From assembly GCA_002319795.1 (NCBI GenBank), contig DCFU01000032.1, positions 48,871 through 112,870 of the forward strand: DNA of 64,000 nucleotides. The letters are read 5' to 3'. Of this stretch, positions 35,906 to 44,514 are shown in pieces (the stretch's first letter is position 1; each line of letters opens with the position of its first letter). The notes beneath the pieces are model-generated. The model searched no databases, was not told the DNA's origin, and saw only the letters and a list, made by a program, of their open reading frames with translations. The stretch comes from Megamonas sp. UBA1796 (GTDB lineage: Bacteria; Bacillota; Negativicutes; Selenomonadales; Selenomonadaceae). The position numbers and the translations under genes are program-made.

Positions 35906-37207
35906 ATGGAACCAATGGTGAACATTGCACCTGTCAGGAATGGACTCAGGGGAGAGGTACAGATTCCAGGTGATAAATCAATTTCACACCGCAGCGCAAT
36001 GTTTGCCGGCCTGGGAGATTGTCCTGTACATATCACGAATTTTCTGCATGCGCAGGATTGCTTATCCACCTTATCATGCATGGAGGCACTTGGTGTAAAA
36101 GTAGATATGCTAAGCGATACAGAGCTTATTGTACAAGGCAATGGTATGCATGGTTTAGAGGAACCTGGAACATTTCTTGATGCAGGAAATTCAGGGACAA
36201 CACTTCGTCTCATGATGGGCATGCTGGCACCGCAGTCCTTTTTGACATCATTTACAGGAGATGCATCTTTGCATAAGCGTCCTATGGAAAGAGTAATACG
36301 GCCCCTCAGCCAAATGGGGGCAGGGATTGTTGGCCGTGGCAATAATAATTTTCTGCCAATTACTGTTTTACCTATACAAACGGGCCTGCATGGTATTTGT
36401 TACGATATGCCTATGGCGAGTGCACAGGTGAAATCCGCGATTTTGCTTGCCGGGATGTATGCGGCTGGAGAGACAACAGTAACGGAGCCCTATATATCCA
36501 GAGACCATACAGAACGTATGCTGGAGGCCTTTGGCATACTTGTTGAAAGGCAGGGGACGAGTATTACAGTTCGCGGAGGGCAGACGCTTGTGGCACCAGA
36601 GAAAATTGAGGTTCCTGGAGATATCAGTTCAGCGGCCTATTGGATGGTGGCTGCATCGATTATTCCTAATAGCGAGCTGCTTTTAAAAAATGTTGGTATC
36701 AATCCAACACGTACGGGTATTCTGGATGTACTGGAAAGCATGGGCGCAGATATCCATTGTCTTAATACCCGGTTTTGCGGAACTGAACCCGTAGGTGATA
36801 TCCTGGTTCGTACAGCCCGCTTGAGAGGAACCAGCTTTGGAGAAGACATCATGCCCCGGCTGATTGATGAGGTCCCTATATTGGTTGTAGCATCCATGTT
36901 CGCCGAGGGAGAAACTGTTATACATGGAGCTGGCGAGCTGCGTGTAAAGGAAACGGATCGTTTGCAGGCAATCACGGACCAGTTTGGAAAATTGGCTCCA
37001 TGTATCGAGAGTCTCCACGATGGCCTGGTTATCCATGGAGGAGTGCCTTTGCAACCGGCAGAGTGTTTTTCTTACGATGATCATCGTATAGCTATGTCTC
37101 TGGCCATTGCCGGAGCTGCGGGCAGGGGCGTAGGAATCGAGCATGCAGATTGTGTTGCTATATCTTATCCCGGATTCTATGAGGAAATGCAGTCATTGAA
37201 AAAATAG
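35906..37207 (+). CDS. aroA: 3-phosphoshikimate 1-carboxyvinyltransferase (EPSP synthase)
   Basis: Sixth step of the shikimate pathway: joins PEP to shikimate 3-phosphate. The 433-residue two-lobed enzyme has the N-terminal PGDKSISHR motif, DAGNSGTTLRLMMG and RPMERVIRPL, the catalytic aspartate in PRLIDEVPI, and LRVKETDRL near the end. The glycine in DAGNSGT and the alanine nearby decide glyphosate behaviour in the family; I make no prediction. No other shikimate gene is nearby. It is 17 bases upstream of cmk, the common aroA-cmk order. Confidence 0.95.
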   Translation: MEPMVNIAPVRNGLRGEVQIPGDKSISHRSAMFAGLGDCPVHITNFLHAQDCLSTLSCMEALGVKVDMLSDTELIVQGNGMHGLEEPGTFLDAGNSGTTLRLMMGMLAPQSFLTSFTGDASLHKRPMERVIRPLSQMGAGIVGRGNNNFLPITVLPIQTGLHGICYDMPMASAQVKSAILLAGMYAAGETTVTEPYISRDHTERMLEAFGILVERQGTSITVRGGQTLVAPEKIEVPGDISSAAYWMVAASIIPNSELLLKNVGINPTRTGILDVLESMGADIHCLNTRFCGTEPVGDILVRTARLRGTSFGEDIMPRLIDEVPILVVASMFAEGETVIHGAGELRVKETDRLQAITDQFGKLAPCIESLHDGLVIHGGVPLQPAECFSYDDHRIAMSLAIAGAAGRGVGIEHADCVAISYPGFYEEMQSLKK

Positions 37208-37224
37208 GAGGGAATCTTTGAAAT

Positions 37225-37881
37225 ATGAAGAATTTGGTAATAGCAATCGATGGTCCGGCGGGTGCAGGCAAAAGTACAGCAGCACGCTTGGCAGCGAAAA
37301 AGCTCAATTACACTTATATTGATACGGGTGCTATGTATAGGGCTGTAGCATGGAAAACTCTGCAAAACAAAGAGAAAGTGACCGATGCACTTATTATAGA
37401 AGTCGTGAAGGATATAAAAGTCTCTTTGCACTATGAACAGGGTAATACATTGGTTTTTGTAGATGGTAAAGAAGTGAGTGGTGAAATTCGTACGCCAGAG
37501 GTAACAGGCATCGTTTCACAGGTGGCGAAACTTCGTCCTGTACGTGAGAAGATGGTCGCATTGCAGCGTAAAATGGCAGCAGCCGGTGCTGTTGTAATGG
37601 ATGGACGGGATATAGCTTCTCATGTTTTACCGGATGCAGATGTTAAGATCTTTCTGACCGCATCTATAGAGGAACGGGCGCAAAGGCGCTGGAAAGAGAT
37701 GAAAAATAAAGGGTATGCGGTTGCTTTGGACGGGTTGCAGGCTGAAATGGCGGCGCGAGATAAAGCAGATAGCGAACGCGAGATTTCGCCGCTTGTACAG
37801 TGCAAGGATGCGATTTTACTTGATACCACGGGTATGGATATAGATGAAGTTGTTACTGCTATCTTGAATATGTGCAGGTGA
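37225..37881 (+). CDS. cmk: Cytidylate kinase
   Basis: Phosphorylates CMP and dCMP to the diphosphates. The 218-residue P-loop kinase has GPAGAGKSTAARLAAKKL (Walker A) at its start, DTGAMYRAVAW, VVMDGRDIASHVLPDA and the substrate-side RDKADSEREISPL. The ATG lies after a GGAGGGAAT site. It sits between aroA and plsC, the order common in Clostridia and Negativicutes (cmk-plsC-ispH-rpsA). Confidence 0.95.
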   Translation: MKNLVIAIDGPAGAGKSTAARLAAKKLNYTYIDTGAMYRAVAWKTLQNKEKVTDALIIEVVKDIKVSLHYEQGNTLVFVDGKEVSGEIRTPEVTGIVSQVAKLRPVREKMVALQRKMAAAGAVVMDGRDIASHVLPDADVKIFLTASIEERAQRRWKEMKNKGYAVALDGLQAEMAARDKADSEREISPLVQCKDAILLDTTGMDIDEVVTAILNMCR

Positions 37882-37887
37882 AATACG

Positions 37888-38493
37888 ATGATATATGGAC
37901 TTTTGAAAAATTCACTAAAAATTTTTTTTGGATTGTTTTTCAGAATGAGGATACTTGGTAAGGAAAATGTGCCATTTTCAGGACCTGTAATTTTGGCGGC
38001 GAATCATATGAGCAATTGGGATCCGCCAATTCTCGCGACATATCTTGATAGGCCGGTAAGCTATATGGCCAAACAGGAGCTGTTTGAAGTGCCGGTTTTG
38101 GGCCGTGCGATTGCAAGTTGTCATGCTTTTCCAATTAAGCGTGGCGCGGCAGATCGGGCAGCCATCAAAATGGCAATTAAAATATTAAAGCTGGGAAATT
38201 GTGTGGGAGTATTCCCTGAGGGGACACGCAGCCAGGATGGAAAATTGCATAAACCAGCTGCCGGTGTAGCGCTTATTGCCGCGTTGTCGTCTGCGCCGGT
38301 CGTGCCTGTAGCACTTATTGGGACAAATGAAATTTTTTCACATCATCGCCCATTTTCCAGAGTGACTGTTGTTTATGGAAAACCAATGTTCTTTTCTGGA
38401 GAACGTAGTGACAGAAAGGCGCTGCAGGAGTTTTCACAAAAAATTATGGATGAAATTGACAGAATGATAAATTTAAATAGCAAAGATGCCTGA
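37888..38493 (+). CDS. plsC: 1-acyl-sn-glycerol-3-phosphate acyltransferase
   Basis: Makes phosphatidic acid by acylating lysophosphatidate at the membrane face. The 201-residue protein has an N-terminal hydrophobic stretch (LKIFFGLFF), the catalytic NHMSNWDPP (H-x4-D), the FPIKRGAADR region and the substrate-binding FPEGTRSQDG. Its start is 6 bases after the cmk stop, so translation is likely coupled. plsY, the preceding step of the pathway, lies further downstream at 43.3 kb. Confidence 0.92.
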   Translation: MIYGLLKNSLKIFFGLFFRMRILGKENVPFSGPVILAANHMSNWDPPILATYLDRPVSYMAKQELFEVPVLGRAIASCHAFPIKRGAADRAAIKMAIKILKLGNCVGVFPEGTRSQDGKLHKPAAGVALIAALSSAPVVPVALIGTNEIFSHHRPFSRVTVVYGKPMFFSGERSDRKALQEFSQKIMDEIDRMINLNSKDA

Positions 38494-38550
38494 TTATATG
38501 TTATACTATAAAATAGATTGCAGTAAGGCAGAGGTGATGATGGTAGTTAT

Positions 38551-39387
38551 ATGGAAGTTATTTTAGCGGAATACCTTGGCTTTTGCTACGGTGTAAAGAG
38601 AGCAATCAAACTTGCGAGAGATAGTGTTTCCCCGCAGGAAAGGTCGTGCACTCTCGGACCAATCATCCATAATCCTCAGATGGTCTCAAGGCTTGAGGCA
38701 GAAGGTGTTGGTACGGTCAATTCACTTGATGAAATAAGTGAAGGGACAATTATTATTCGTTCGCATGGTGTAGGTCCGCATGTTTATGATGAGGCTGAGA
38801 AAAAAGGCCTGCAAATTGTTGATGCGACATGTCCACATGTGAAGAAAGCGCAGATGGCTGCACATGATTTGGTGCAGGATGGTTATGCTGTTGTTATTAT
38901 TGGAGAAAAACGGCATCCGGAGGTCAAGAGCATTTTTGAATGGTCGGGGCATAAGGCTGTTGTCGTTGAAACTGCAGAAGAAGCCGTGACACTTTCTTGT
39001 ATGGGGAAACTTGGCATTGTTGCACAGACAACGTTTTCTAGTGAAAAATTTAAACAAATTGTGGACAAGTTATTGGATAAGTCCAATGATATAAAGTTGC
39101 TGCGGACAATTTGTACAGCAACGGATCAACGTCAGGCTGCTGCTATTGAACTAGCTGCTCAAGTGGATTTGATGCTTGTCATTGGTGGCAAAAATAGTGC
39201 AAATACAACACGTCTGGCACAGTTATGTGCAAAAAAATGTATGACTTATCACATTGAAACTGCAGCAGAGCTGCGTGAAATGTGGTTTGACAAAATAGAA
39301 AAAATTGGTATTACAGCCGGGGCATCTACGCCGGACTGGATTATCAAGGAGGTATATAAAAAGTGCAAGACATGGAAACCTTATTAG
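38551..39387 (+). CDS. ispH: 4-hydroxy-3-methylbut-2-enyl diphosphate reductase
   Basis: Iron-sulfur enzyme giving IPP and DMAPP in the last step of the MEP isoprenoid pathway. The 278-residue protein has the cluster cysteines in GFCYGVKRA (Cys12), DATCPHVKKA and the CTATDQRQ region, and the substrate-binding HNP and IRSHGVGPH motifs. In many Clostridia and Negativicutes it is fused to ribosomal protein S1. Here it is split: ispH ends at 39387 and rpsA starts at 39363 in the -1 frame, overlapping by 25 bases, with an AAAAAG run and a Shine-Dalgarno site at the junction. Confidence 0.95.
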   Translation: MEVILAEYLGFCYGVKRAIKLARDSVSPQERSCTLGPIIHNPQMVSRLEAEGVGTVNSLDEISEGTIIIRSHGVGPHVYDEAEKKGLQIVDATCPHVKKAQMAAHDLVQDGYAVVIIGEKRHPEVKSIFEWSGHKAVVVETAEEAVTLSCMGKLGIVAQTTFSSEKFKQIVDKLLDKSNDIKLLRTICTATDQRQAAAIELAAQVDLMLVIGGKNSANTTRLAQLCAKKCMTYHIETAAELREMWFDKIEKIGITAGASTPDWIIKEVYKKCKTWKPY

Positions 39388-40511
39388 AAGAAGAGTCCCT
39401 TCAGGAAATAAAGGAGCATGAAGTTGTGAAGGGTACAGTAGTACTCGTGAATCACAATGAGGCGTTTGTTGATATCGGTTATAAAGCTGAAATCGCTATT
39501 CCAAAGCACGAATTGGCTTACCCGGCGCCTGAGTCGGCAGCGGATGTCGTTAAAGAAGGCGATGTCATTGAGGTATATGTTGTTTCAATGGGCGGAGAAA
39601 ACGGAGTACTGCTTTCCAAGGTAAAAGCGGATAAGCTTGTATCCTGGAAAGAGATGGAAGGCATTTTCGAGCGCAAGGAAACAGTGGATGCAAAGGTTAC
39701 ACAGGTTGTTAAGGGTGGCTTGGTAGCTGCTGTGCATGGTTTGCGTGGTTTTATTCCTGCATCGCAGATGGGTCTTCGTTTTGAGAAGGATCTTTCAGGA
39801 CATGTGGGTGAGACTGTGCAGGTATTGCCGATTGAAGTGGATATCAGAAAGCAAAGGTTGGTACTTTCCCGGCGTATTTTGCTTGAAGCAGAAAGAGATA
39901 AAAAGCAGGCAGAGGTTTTTGCATGTCTCGAGGAAGGCACGATTATCCGGGGAACGGTAAAACGTATTGTCGATTATGGCGCGTTTGTCGATATCGGTGG
40001 TGTAGACGGGCTGGCACATATTTCTGATTTGTCATGGGAGCATGTGAAACATCCTTCTGATGTGTTATCTGTTGACCAGGAAATAGATGTTTTTGTAAAG
40101 AGTTTTGATCCTGAAACAAAGCGTATTTCGCTGAGCATCAAGGATACGGTCAGAGATCCCTGGTTGGATAAGGCTGAACGCTATCAGGAAGGGGACCATA
40201 TTGAAGGGAAAATTTTGAAATTGACGGATTTTGGTGCGTTCATGGAAATTGAGCCTGGCTTTGATGGGCTGATTCCTATGGGGGAGTTAGCTGATAAAAA
40301 AATCAGTAAAGCCGAAGAGGTAGTTCATGTTGGAGATATAGTGAAGGTTAAGATACTGCATATCGATATGAAGAAAAAGCGTATTTCGTTAAGTATTGCG
40401 AAAGCAGTGAAGGATGCAGAAACAGCTGAGTATACTAGTTATTTATCTGAACAGGAAAAGGCTGTTCCGACATTGGGCGATGAAGTGGGAAATGTATTGA
40501 AGCAAGGTTAA
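39363..40511 (+). CDS. rpsA: Ribosomal protein S1-like, four S1 domains
   Basis: RNA-binding protein of the 30S subunit that helps place mRNA. The 382-residue protein has about four S1 repeats (near 20-90, 105-170, 190-260 and 275-345); repeats 3 and 4 carry the strong pattern VDYGAFVDI...GLAHISDLS and TDFGAFMEI...GLIPMGEL. This is shorter than the six-repeat E. coli S1 and like Firmicute versions. The start is GTG 39363 with AAGGAGG 10 bases upstream, inside the end of ispH. Confidence 0.92.
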   Translation: MQDMETLLEEESLQEIKEHEVVKGTVVLVNHNEAFVDIGYKAEIAIPKHELAYPAPESAADVVKEGDVIEVYVVSMGGENGVLLSKVKADKLVSWKEMEGIFERKETVDAKVTQVVKGGLVAAVHGLRGFIPASQMGLRFEKDLSGHVGETVQVLPIEVDIRKQRLVLSRRILLEAERDKKQAEVFACLEEGTIIRGTVKRIVDYGAFVDIGGVDGLAHISDLSWEHVKHPSDVLSVDQEIDVFVKSFDPETKRISLSIKDTVRDPWLDKAERYQEGDHIEGKILKLTDFGAFMEIEPGFDGLIPMGELADKKISKAEEVVHVGDIVKVKILHIDMKKKRISLSIAKAVKDAETAEYTSYLSEQEKAVPTLGDEVGNVLKQG

Positions 40512-40553
40512 TTCCTTACGTAAGAAGTAATTGGATATAAATTGCAATGAAGG

Positions 40554-40583
40554 GGGAGTGATGTTTTCATCACTCCCTTGTTC
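40554..40583 (+). terminator. Terminator after rpsA
   Basis: A perfect 10-bp stem with a TTTT loop (40554-40563 with 40568-40577), followed by a short T-rich tail. Confidence 0.65.
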
Positions 40584-40604
40584 GTGGAGAGATAGGAGCA
40601 AGAA

Positions 40605-42008
40605 ATGTATTCAGGAAAAATCATCCGTATCAATCCAAACAGCCTGGCCAAAGAACTTGGCTTGCGGGAAGGTGACATGTTACTTGAGATCAATGAGCAA
40701 CGGTTAAGGGATATTATCGATTTCAGCTTTGCTTTTGCAGGAGAAGAAATTGATATGCTTGTTGAACATTCGGACGGAGCACAGGAAATGATTTCCTTTG
40801 AGAAAGAATATGATGAGGAGCTGGGAGTCGAGTTCGAATCTGCGGTGTTTGACGGAATACGTCGCTGTGCGAACAAGTGCTGTTTTTGTTTTGTAGATCA
40901 GATTGCGCCTAATATGCGGGCAAATTTATCTGTAAAAGATGACGATTATCGCATGTCGTTCCTTTATGGTAACTTTGTTACGATGACGAATATGAGTGAT
41001 GCCGATTTTAATCGCATCCGGCAATATCATTTATCGCCTCTTTTTGTGTCTGTGCATACGATGGATAGCGGATTGCGCCAACGCATGTTGGGATGCAAAC
41101 GTGCCGGAGATATTGCTTTACAGCTGGATCATTTGGAAAAGGCAGGAGTCGAATACCATACGCAGATAGTACTTTGTCCGGGCTTAAATGATGGTGATGA
41201 ACTGGATAAGACGATTGATGCTATTGTTGCACGTAAACCTTATGCACAATCTTTGGCTATTGTCCCTGTCGGTCTAACAAAATACAGGGATGACTGCTAT
41301 CCTTTGACTATGTTTGATGCGAAAGGTGCAGGAAAAGTTATCGATCAAGTAGAAATATGGCAGGAGAAGCAGAGAAAACTTGAAGGCAGAACCTTTGTTT
41401 ATCTCAGTGATGAGTTTTATTTTTTGGCAGGACGCGACATTCCTCCGGCAGAACATTATGATGGTTTTCCACAGCTTGATAATGGTATTGGTCTTGCCCG
41501 AAATTTTATTGAGGAGTGGAAGGAAAGTGCGCTTAAGTTAGCAGCCGATTATGAAGAGCCAGTTTATTTGGATGTAATAAGCGGCACATCGATAGCTCCT
41601 TTATTGGAAAATTTAATTGCAGGTCTGGAGTTAAGAAATCTTAATGTCCGTGTTTTGCCTGTAGTGAATCATTTTTTTGGTAAAACTGTCAATGTTTCAG
41701 GTCTTTTGACAGGACAAGATATCCTTGATGTACTAAAGAATGCGAAGGGAAGGCGTACCGGAGTGATCTTGCCAGAGTCTGCATTGCGTGCAGGCGAAAA
41801 TATCTTTCTTGATGATTGTTCACTGGAAAATTTGAGAAAAGAAATTGATATACCAATCAGAACTGCTTTGAGTGGAGCTGAACTTTGGGACGTACTGGCG
41901 CATTGGAAAAATTTTGCGCAAACTAAGGAAGACGAAACCGTGTATATGTGGCAAAGCAATGCTGCATATACAAAACCAGCACGAAGGAAGAGTGATAAAG
42001 ATGAGTAA
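40605..42008 (+). CDS. DUF512 protein with PDZ-like and radical-SAM-like parts
   Basis: A 467-residue protein of the clostridial DUF512 family, of unknown function. The N-terminal ~60 residues are PDZ-like (INPNSLAKELGLREGDMLLEIN). Next comes a cysteine motif RRCANKCCFCFVDQ (C-x3-C-x2-C), as in radical-SAM enzymes that bind an iron-sulfur cluster, then SVHTMDSGLRQRMLG. The C-terminal DUF512 domain follows (DVISGTSIAPLLENL, VNVSGLLTGQDILD). Its stop overlaps the der start, a common pairing in Clostridia, suggesting a ribosome- or rRNA-linked role (inference). GGAG precedes the ATG. Confidence 0.85.
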   Translation: MYSGKIIRINPNSLAKELGLREGDMLLEINEQRLRDIIDFSFAFAGEEIDMLVEHSDGAQEMISFEKEYDEELGVEFESAVFDGIRRCANKCCFCFVDQIAPNMRANLSVKDDDYRMSFLYGNFVTMTNMSDADFNRIRQYHLSPLFVSVHTMDSGLRQRMLGCKRAGDIALQLDHLEKAGVEYHTQIVLCPGLNDGDELDKTIDAIVARKPYAQSLAIVPVGLTKYRDDCYPLTMFDAKGAGKVIDQVEIWQEKQRKLEGRTFVYLSDEFYFLAGRDIPPAEHYDGFPQLDNGIGLARNFIEEWKESALKLAADYEEPVYLDVISGTSIAPLLENLIAGLELRNLNVRVLPVVNHFFGKTVNVSGLLTGQDILDVLKNAKGRRTGVILPESALRAGENIFLDDCSLENLRKEIDIPIRTALSGAELWDVLAHWKNFAQTKEDETVYMWQSNAAYTKPARRKSDKDE

Positions 42009-43332
42009 ACCGATTGTCGCGATTGTAGGCCGGCCAAATGTGGGAAAATCAACCTTATTCAATCAAATTGGCAAAAAACGGGTATCTATTGTAGATGATT
42101 TTCCGGGGGTTACCCGTGACCGTATTTATATGGATGCAGAATGGTTGCAGCATACTTTTACGATGATTGATACCGGTGGCATTGAGATTGATTCGACCGA
42201 TCATATTTTGCGTTCTATACGTCAACAAGCACAAATAGCTATCGAAGAAGCCGATGTTATTCTGTTCCTTTTAGATGGCCGTGCGGGTCTGACTGGGGCA
42301 GATGAAGAAGTGGCACGCATACTTCGTTCATCTAAGAAACCAGTTATTTTAGCAGTAAACAAGGTAGACAGCCAAAAGCAGGAATCAGATTGTTACGAGT
42401 TTTATAATCTTGGTTTGGGAGACCCAATTCCAATATCGGCCTCGAATTCTTTGAACCTTGGAGACTTGCTGGATGCCGTAGTTGCGGCTTTTCCGCAAGA
42501 CCGGGATACGGATGCCGAGGAGGATCAAATAAGTATAGCTGTGATTGGCCGACCGAATGTAGGTAAGTCCTCATTGGTCAATGTACTGCTTGGCGAGGAA
42601 CGCGTTATTGTGAGCGATGTTCCCGGAACCACAAGGGATGCCATCGATACACATTTTATTAAGGATGGTATGAAATATATCTTGATTGATACGGCGGGGA
42701 TGCGGCGTAAGGGGAAAATCGATGAACCGGTTGAAAGATATAGTGTGATGCGCTCTTTGCGTGCGGTGGACCGTGCAAATGTTGTGTTATTGGTTCTTGA
42801 TGCAGTTGCTGGAATTACGGAGCAGGATAAGAAAATTGCAGGGTATGCGCATGAATCCGGTAAGGGCGTAATCATTGTTGTGAATAAATGGGATTTAATT
42901 GAAAAAGATGATAAATCAACGTTACGTTTCACAGAGGATTTACGTGAAGAAATCGGCTTTTTGCAGTATGCCCCGGTGTTGTATACATCAGCTCTTACCA
43001 GACAGCGTGTGCATCGCGTTACGGAGCTTGTCAAATACGTGGCAGAGCAACAGTCTATGCGTATACAAACGAGTGTCCTGAATGAACTTATCAGGGATGC
43101 CGTTTCGATTAATCCGCCGCCATCACATAAGGGACGTCAGTTAAAGCTCTTGTTTATGACGCAGGCGGATATAGAGCCGCCTAAATTCATTATTTTCGTA
43201 AATGATCCCGAGCTTATGCATTTTTCGTATCTGCGGTTTCTTGAAAATAAACTGCGTGAGAATTTTGGCTTCGAGGGGACTCCGCTGCGCATGATAGTCC
43301 GTGGCAGAAAAGAAGAGGAGGATGGCCGATGA
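42001..43332 (+). CDS. der: Ribosome-assembly GTPase Der (EngA)
   Basis: Double GTPase needed for 50S subunit assembly. From ATG 42001 it is 443 residues, normal for Der; the frame continues upstream into the preceding gene but the family N-terminus is MSKPIVAIVGRPNVGKSTL. Two G-domains follow one another (GRPNVGKSTLF near 11 and GRPNVGKSSLV about 180 residues later), each with DTGG or DTAGMRRKGK and NKVD or NKWD. A C-terminal KH-like domain (NPPPSHKGRQLKLLFM) ends the protein. It overlaps the DUF512 gene and plsY. Confidence 0.96.
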   Translation: MSKPIVAIVGRPNVGKSTLFNQIGKKRVSIVDDFPGVTRDRIYMDAEWLQHTFTMIDTGGIEIDSTDHILRSIRQQAQIAIEEADVILFLLDGRAGLTGADEEVARILRSSKKPVILAVNKVDSQKQESDCYEFYNLGLGDPIPISASNSLNLGDLLDAVVAAFPQDRDTDAEEDQISIAVIGRPNVGKSSLVNVLLGEERVIVSDVPGTTRDAIDTHFIKDGMKYILIDTAGMRRKGKIDEPVERYSVMRSLRAVDRANVVLLVLDAVAGITEQDKKIAGYAHESGKGVIIVVNKWDLIEKDDKSTLRFTEDLREEIGFLQYAPVLYTSALTRQRVHRVTELVKYVAEQQSMRIQTSVLNELIRDAVSINPPPSHKGRQLKLLFMTQADIEPPKFIIFVNDPELMHFSYLRFLENKLRENFGFEGTPLRMIVRGRKEEEDGR

Positions 43333-43928
43333 TAGAAATTTTCCTTGTTTGTGCCCTGAGTTATCTTGTAGGTTCTATACCGAATGGCCTCGTTTTGGGA
43401 AAACTTGTCTGGCATGTAGATCTCAGAGAATATGGCAGCCACAATATCGGTGCAACGAATGCCTGGCGCACATTGGGGAAGGGGCCTGGATTCCTTATCT
43501 TTGTGTTAGATCTTCTCAAAGGAATCATCGGTGTATGGCTCGGTATGTATATTGTCGGGAATCCGGTTGCGATGATTCTTGGGGGTATATTTACGATAGT
43601 GGGACATTCATGGTCCTTGTTTCTTAAGTTCAAAGGGGGCAAAGGTGTGGCAACGGGCTTGGGAGTTATTGCTATGCTTATGCCAAAAGTGACAATCCTT
43701 GTCTTTATTGTTTGGTTTGTCATTGTATATGTGACGAAATATGTATCTTTAGGTTCTATTATAGCAGCGGCATTGGTACCTATTTTTGCCTGGTTTTTTG
43801 ATAATCCGGTTGAGTATATTGTTTTTGGCATGATAGCAGCTATTTTTGTTATTTATCGTCATAAGACGAATATACAACGCTTGCTGGCAGGTCAGGAAAG
43901 CCGGATTAAAGCGGGACATCGTCCCTGA
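43329..43928 (+). CDS. plsY: Acyl-phosphate glycerol-3-phosphate acyltransferase
   Basis: Integral membrane acyltransferase making lysophosphatidate from acyl-phosphate and glycerol-3-phosphate, the step before PlsC. The 199-residue protein has several hydrophobic helices and the three PlsY motifs: SYLVGSIPNGLVLGKL, GSHNIGATNAWRTLG and KFKGGKGVATGLG. Its ATG overlaps the der stop by 4 bases. PlsX, which makes the acyl-phosphate, is not in this window. Confidence 0.95.
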   Translation: MIEIFLVCALSYLVGSIPNGLVLGKLVWHVDLREYGSHNIGATNAWRTLGKGPGFLIFVLDLLKGIIGVWLGMYIVGNPVAMILGGIFTIVGHSWSLFLKFKGGKGVATGLGVIAMLMPKVTILVFIVWFVIVYVTKYVSLGSIIAAALVPIFAWFFDNPVEYIVFGMIAAIFVIYRHKTNIQRLLAGQESRIKAGHRP

Positions 43929-43965
43929 AAAATAAGATGTAATAACAGATGCTGTGTAAATACTA

Positions 43966-43995
43966 TTGCCAAGTGTAAATAAAAAATGCTATAAT
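43966..43995 (+). promoter_or_regulatory. Promoter of the ACT-hom-thrB unit
   Basis: TTGCCA (43966-43971), 18 bases, TATAAT (43990-43995) with a TGC extension. Confidence 0.7.
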
Positions 43996-44045
43996 ATCTA
44001 CTGTGTGTAGAAGATGTTCCATTCTAAGAGTACGGAGGCGTAATG

Positions 44046-44492
44046 ATGAGTAAAGAAACAAGTGGTTTTTTTCTGGTAAGAGAGGAAATCTTACCAGAAG
44101 CTATAAAAAAGACAATACGTGTAAAGGAAATGCTTAAGCGTGGTGATGCGCGGACAATTAATGAGGCCGTTGAGAAGATGGAACTTAGCCGTAGTGCGTA
44201 TTATAAATATAAGGACTATGTGTTTCCCTTTTATGAGGCTAGCCAGAATAAAATTGTAACACTGACTTTGCTGCTAGAACACAAAAAAGGAGTACTTTCC
44301 AGTGTTTTGAATACGATATCCAACGACTCAGGAAGTGTTTTGACAATTAACCAGGGTATTCCGCTGCAAGGTGTTGCGAATGCAACAATTTCAATTGAGA
44401 CTGTGAACTTGGCGGTGGATTTGGAAGCATTACTGGATAAGCTTAGGATGGTTGAGGGCGTGAAAAGACTTGAGGTCTTAGGGCAGGCATAA
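44046..44492 (+). CDS. ACT-domain regulatory protein (PheB family)
   Basis: A 148-residue protein with an N-terminal helix-turn-helix-like region (RTINEAVEKMELSRSAYYKY) and a C-terminal ACT domain (VTLTLLLEHKKGVLSSVLN ... LRMVEGVKRLEVLG), which usually binds an amino acid. It resembles the PheB/YszB family of Firmicutes, often next to hom. ATG 44046 has GGAGG 7 bases upstream; an ATG one codon earlier is an alternative. It probably senses an amino acid for the aspartate-family genes behind it (inference). Confidence 0.85.
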   Translation: MSKETSGFFLVREEILPEAIKKTIRVKEMLKRGDARTINEAVEKMELSRSAYYKYKDYVFPFYEASQNKIVTLTLLLEHKKGVLSSVLNTISNDSGSVLTINQGIPLQGVANATISIETVNLAVDLEALLDKLRMVEGVKRLEVLGQA

Positions 44493-44514
44493 AGAAAAAA
44501 GGGTGTTGTCTCTG

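Noticed and set aside
41872..42000. A 43-residue extension of Der
   Set aside because: It overlaps the DUF512 gene; the family N-terminus begins at ATG 42001.
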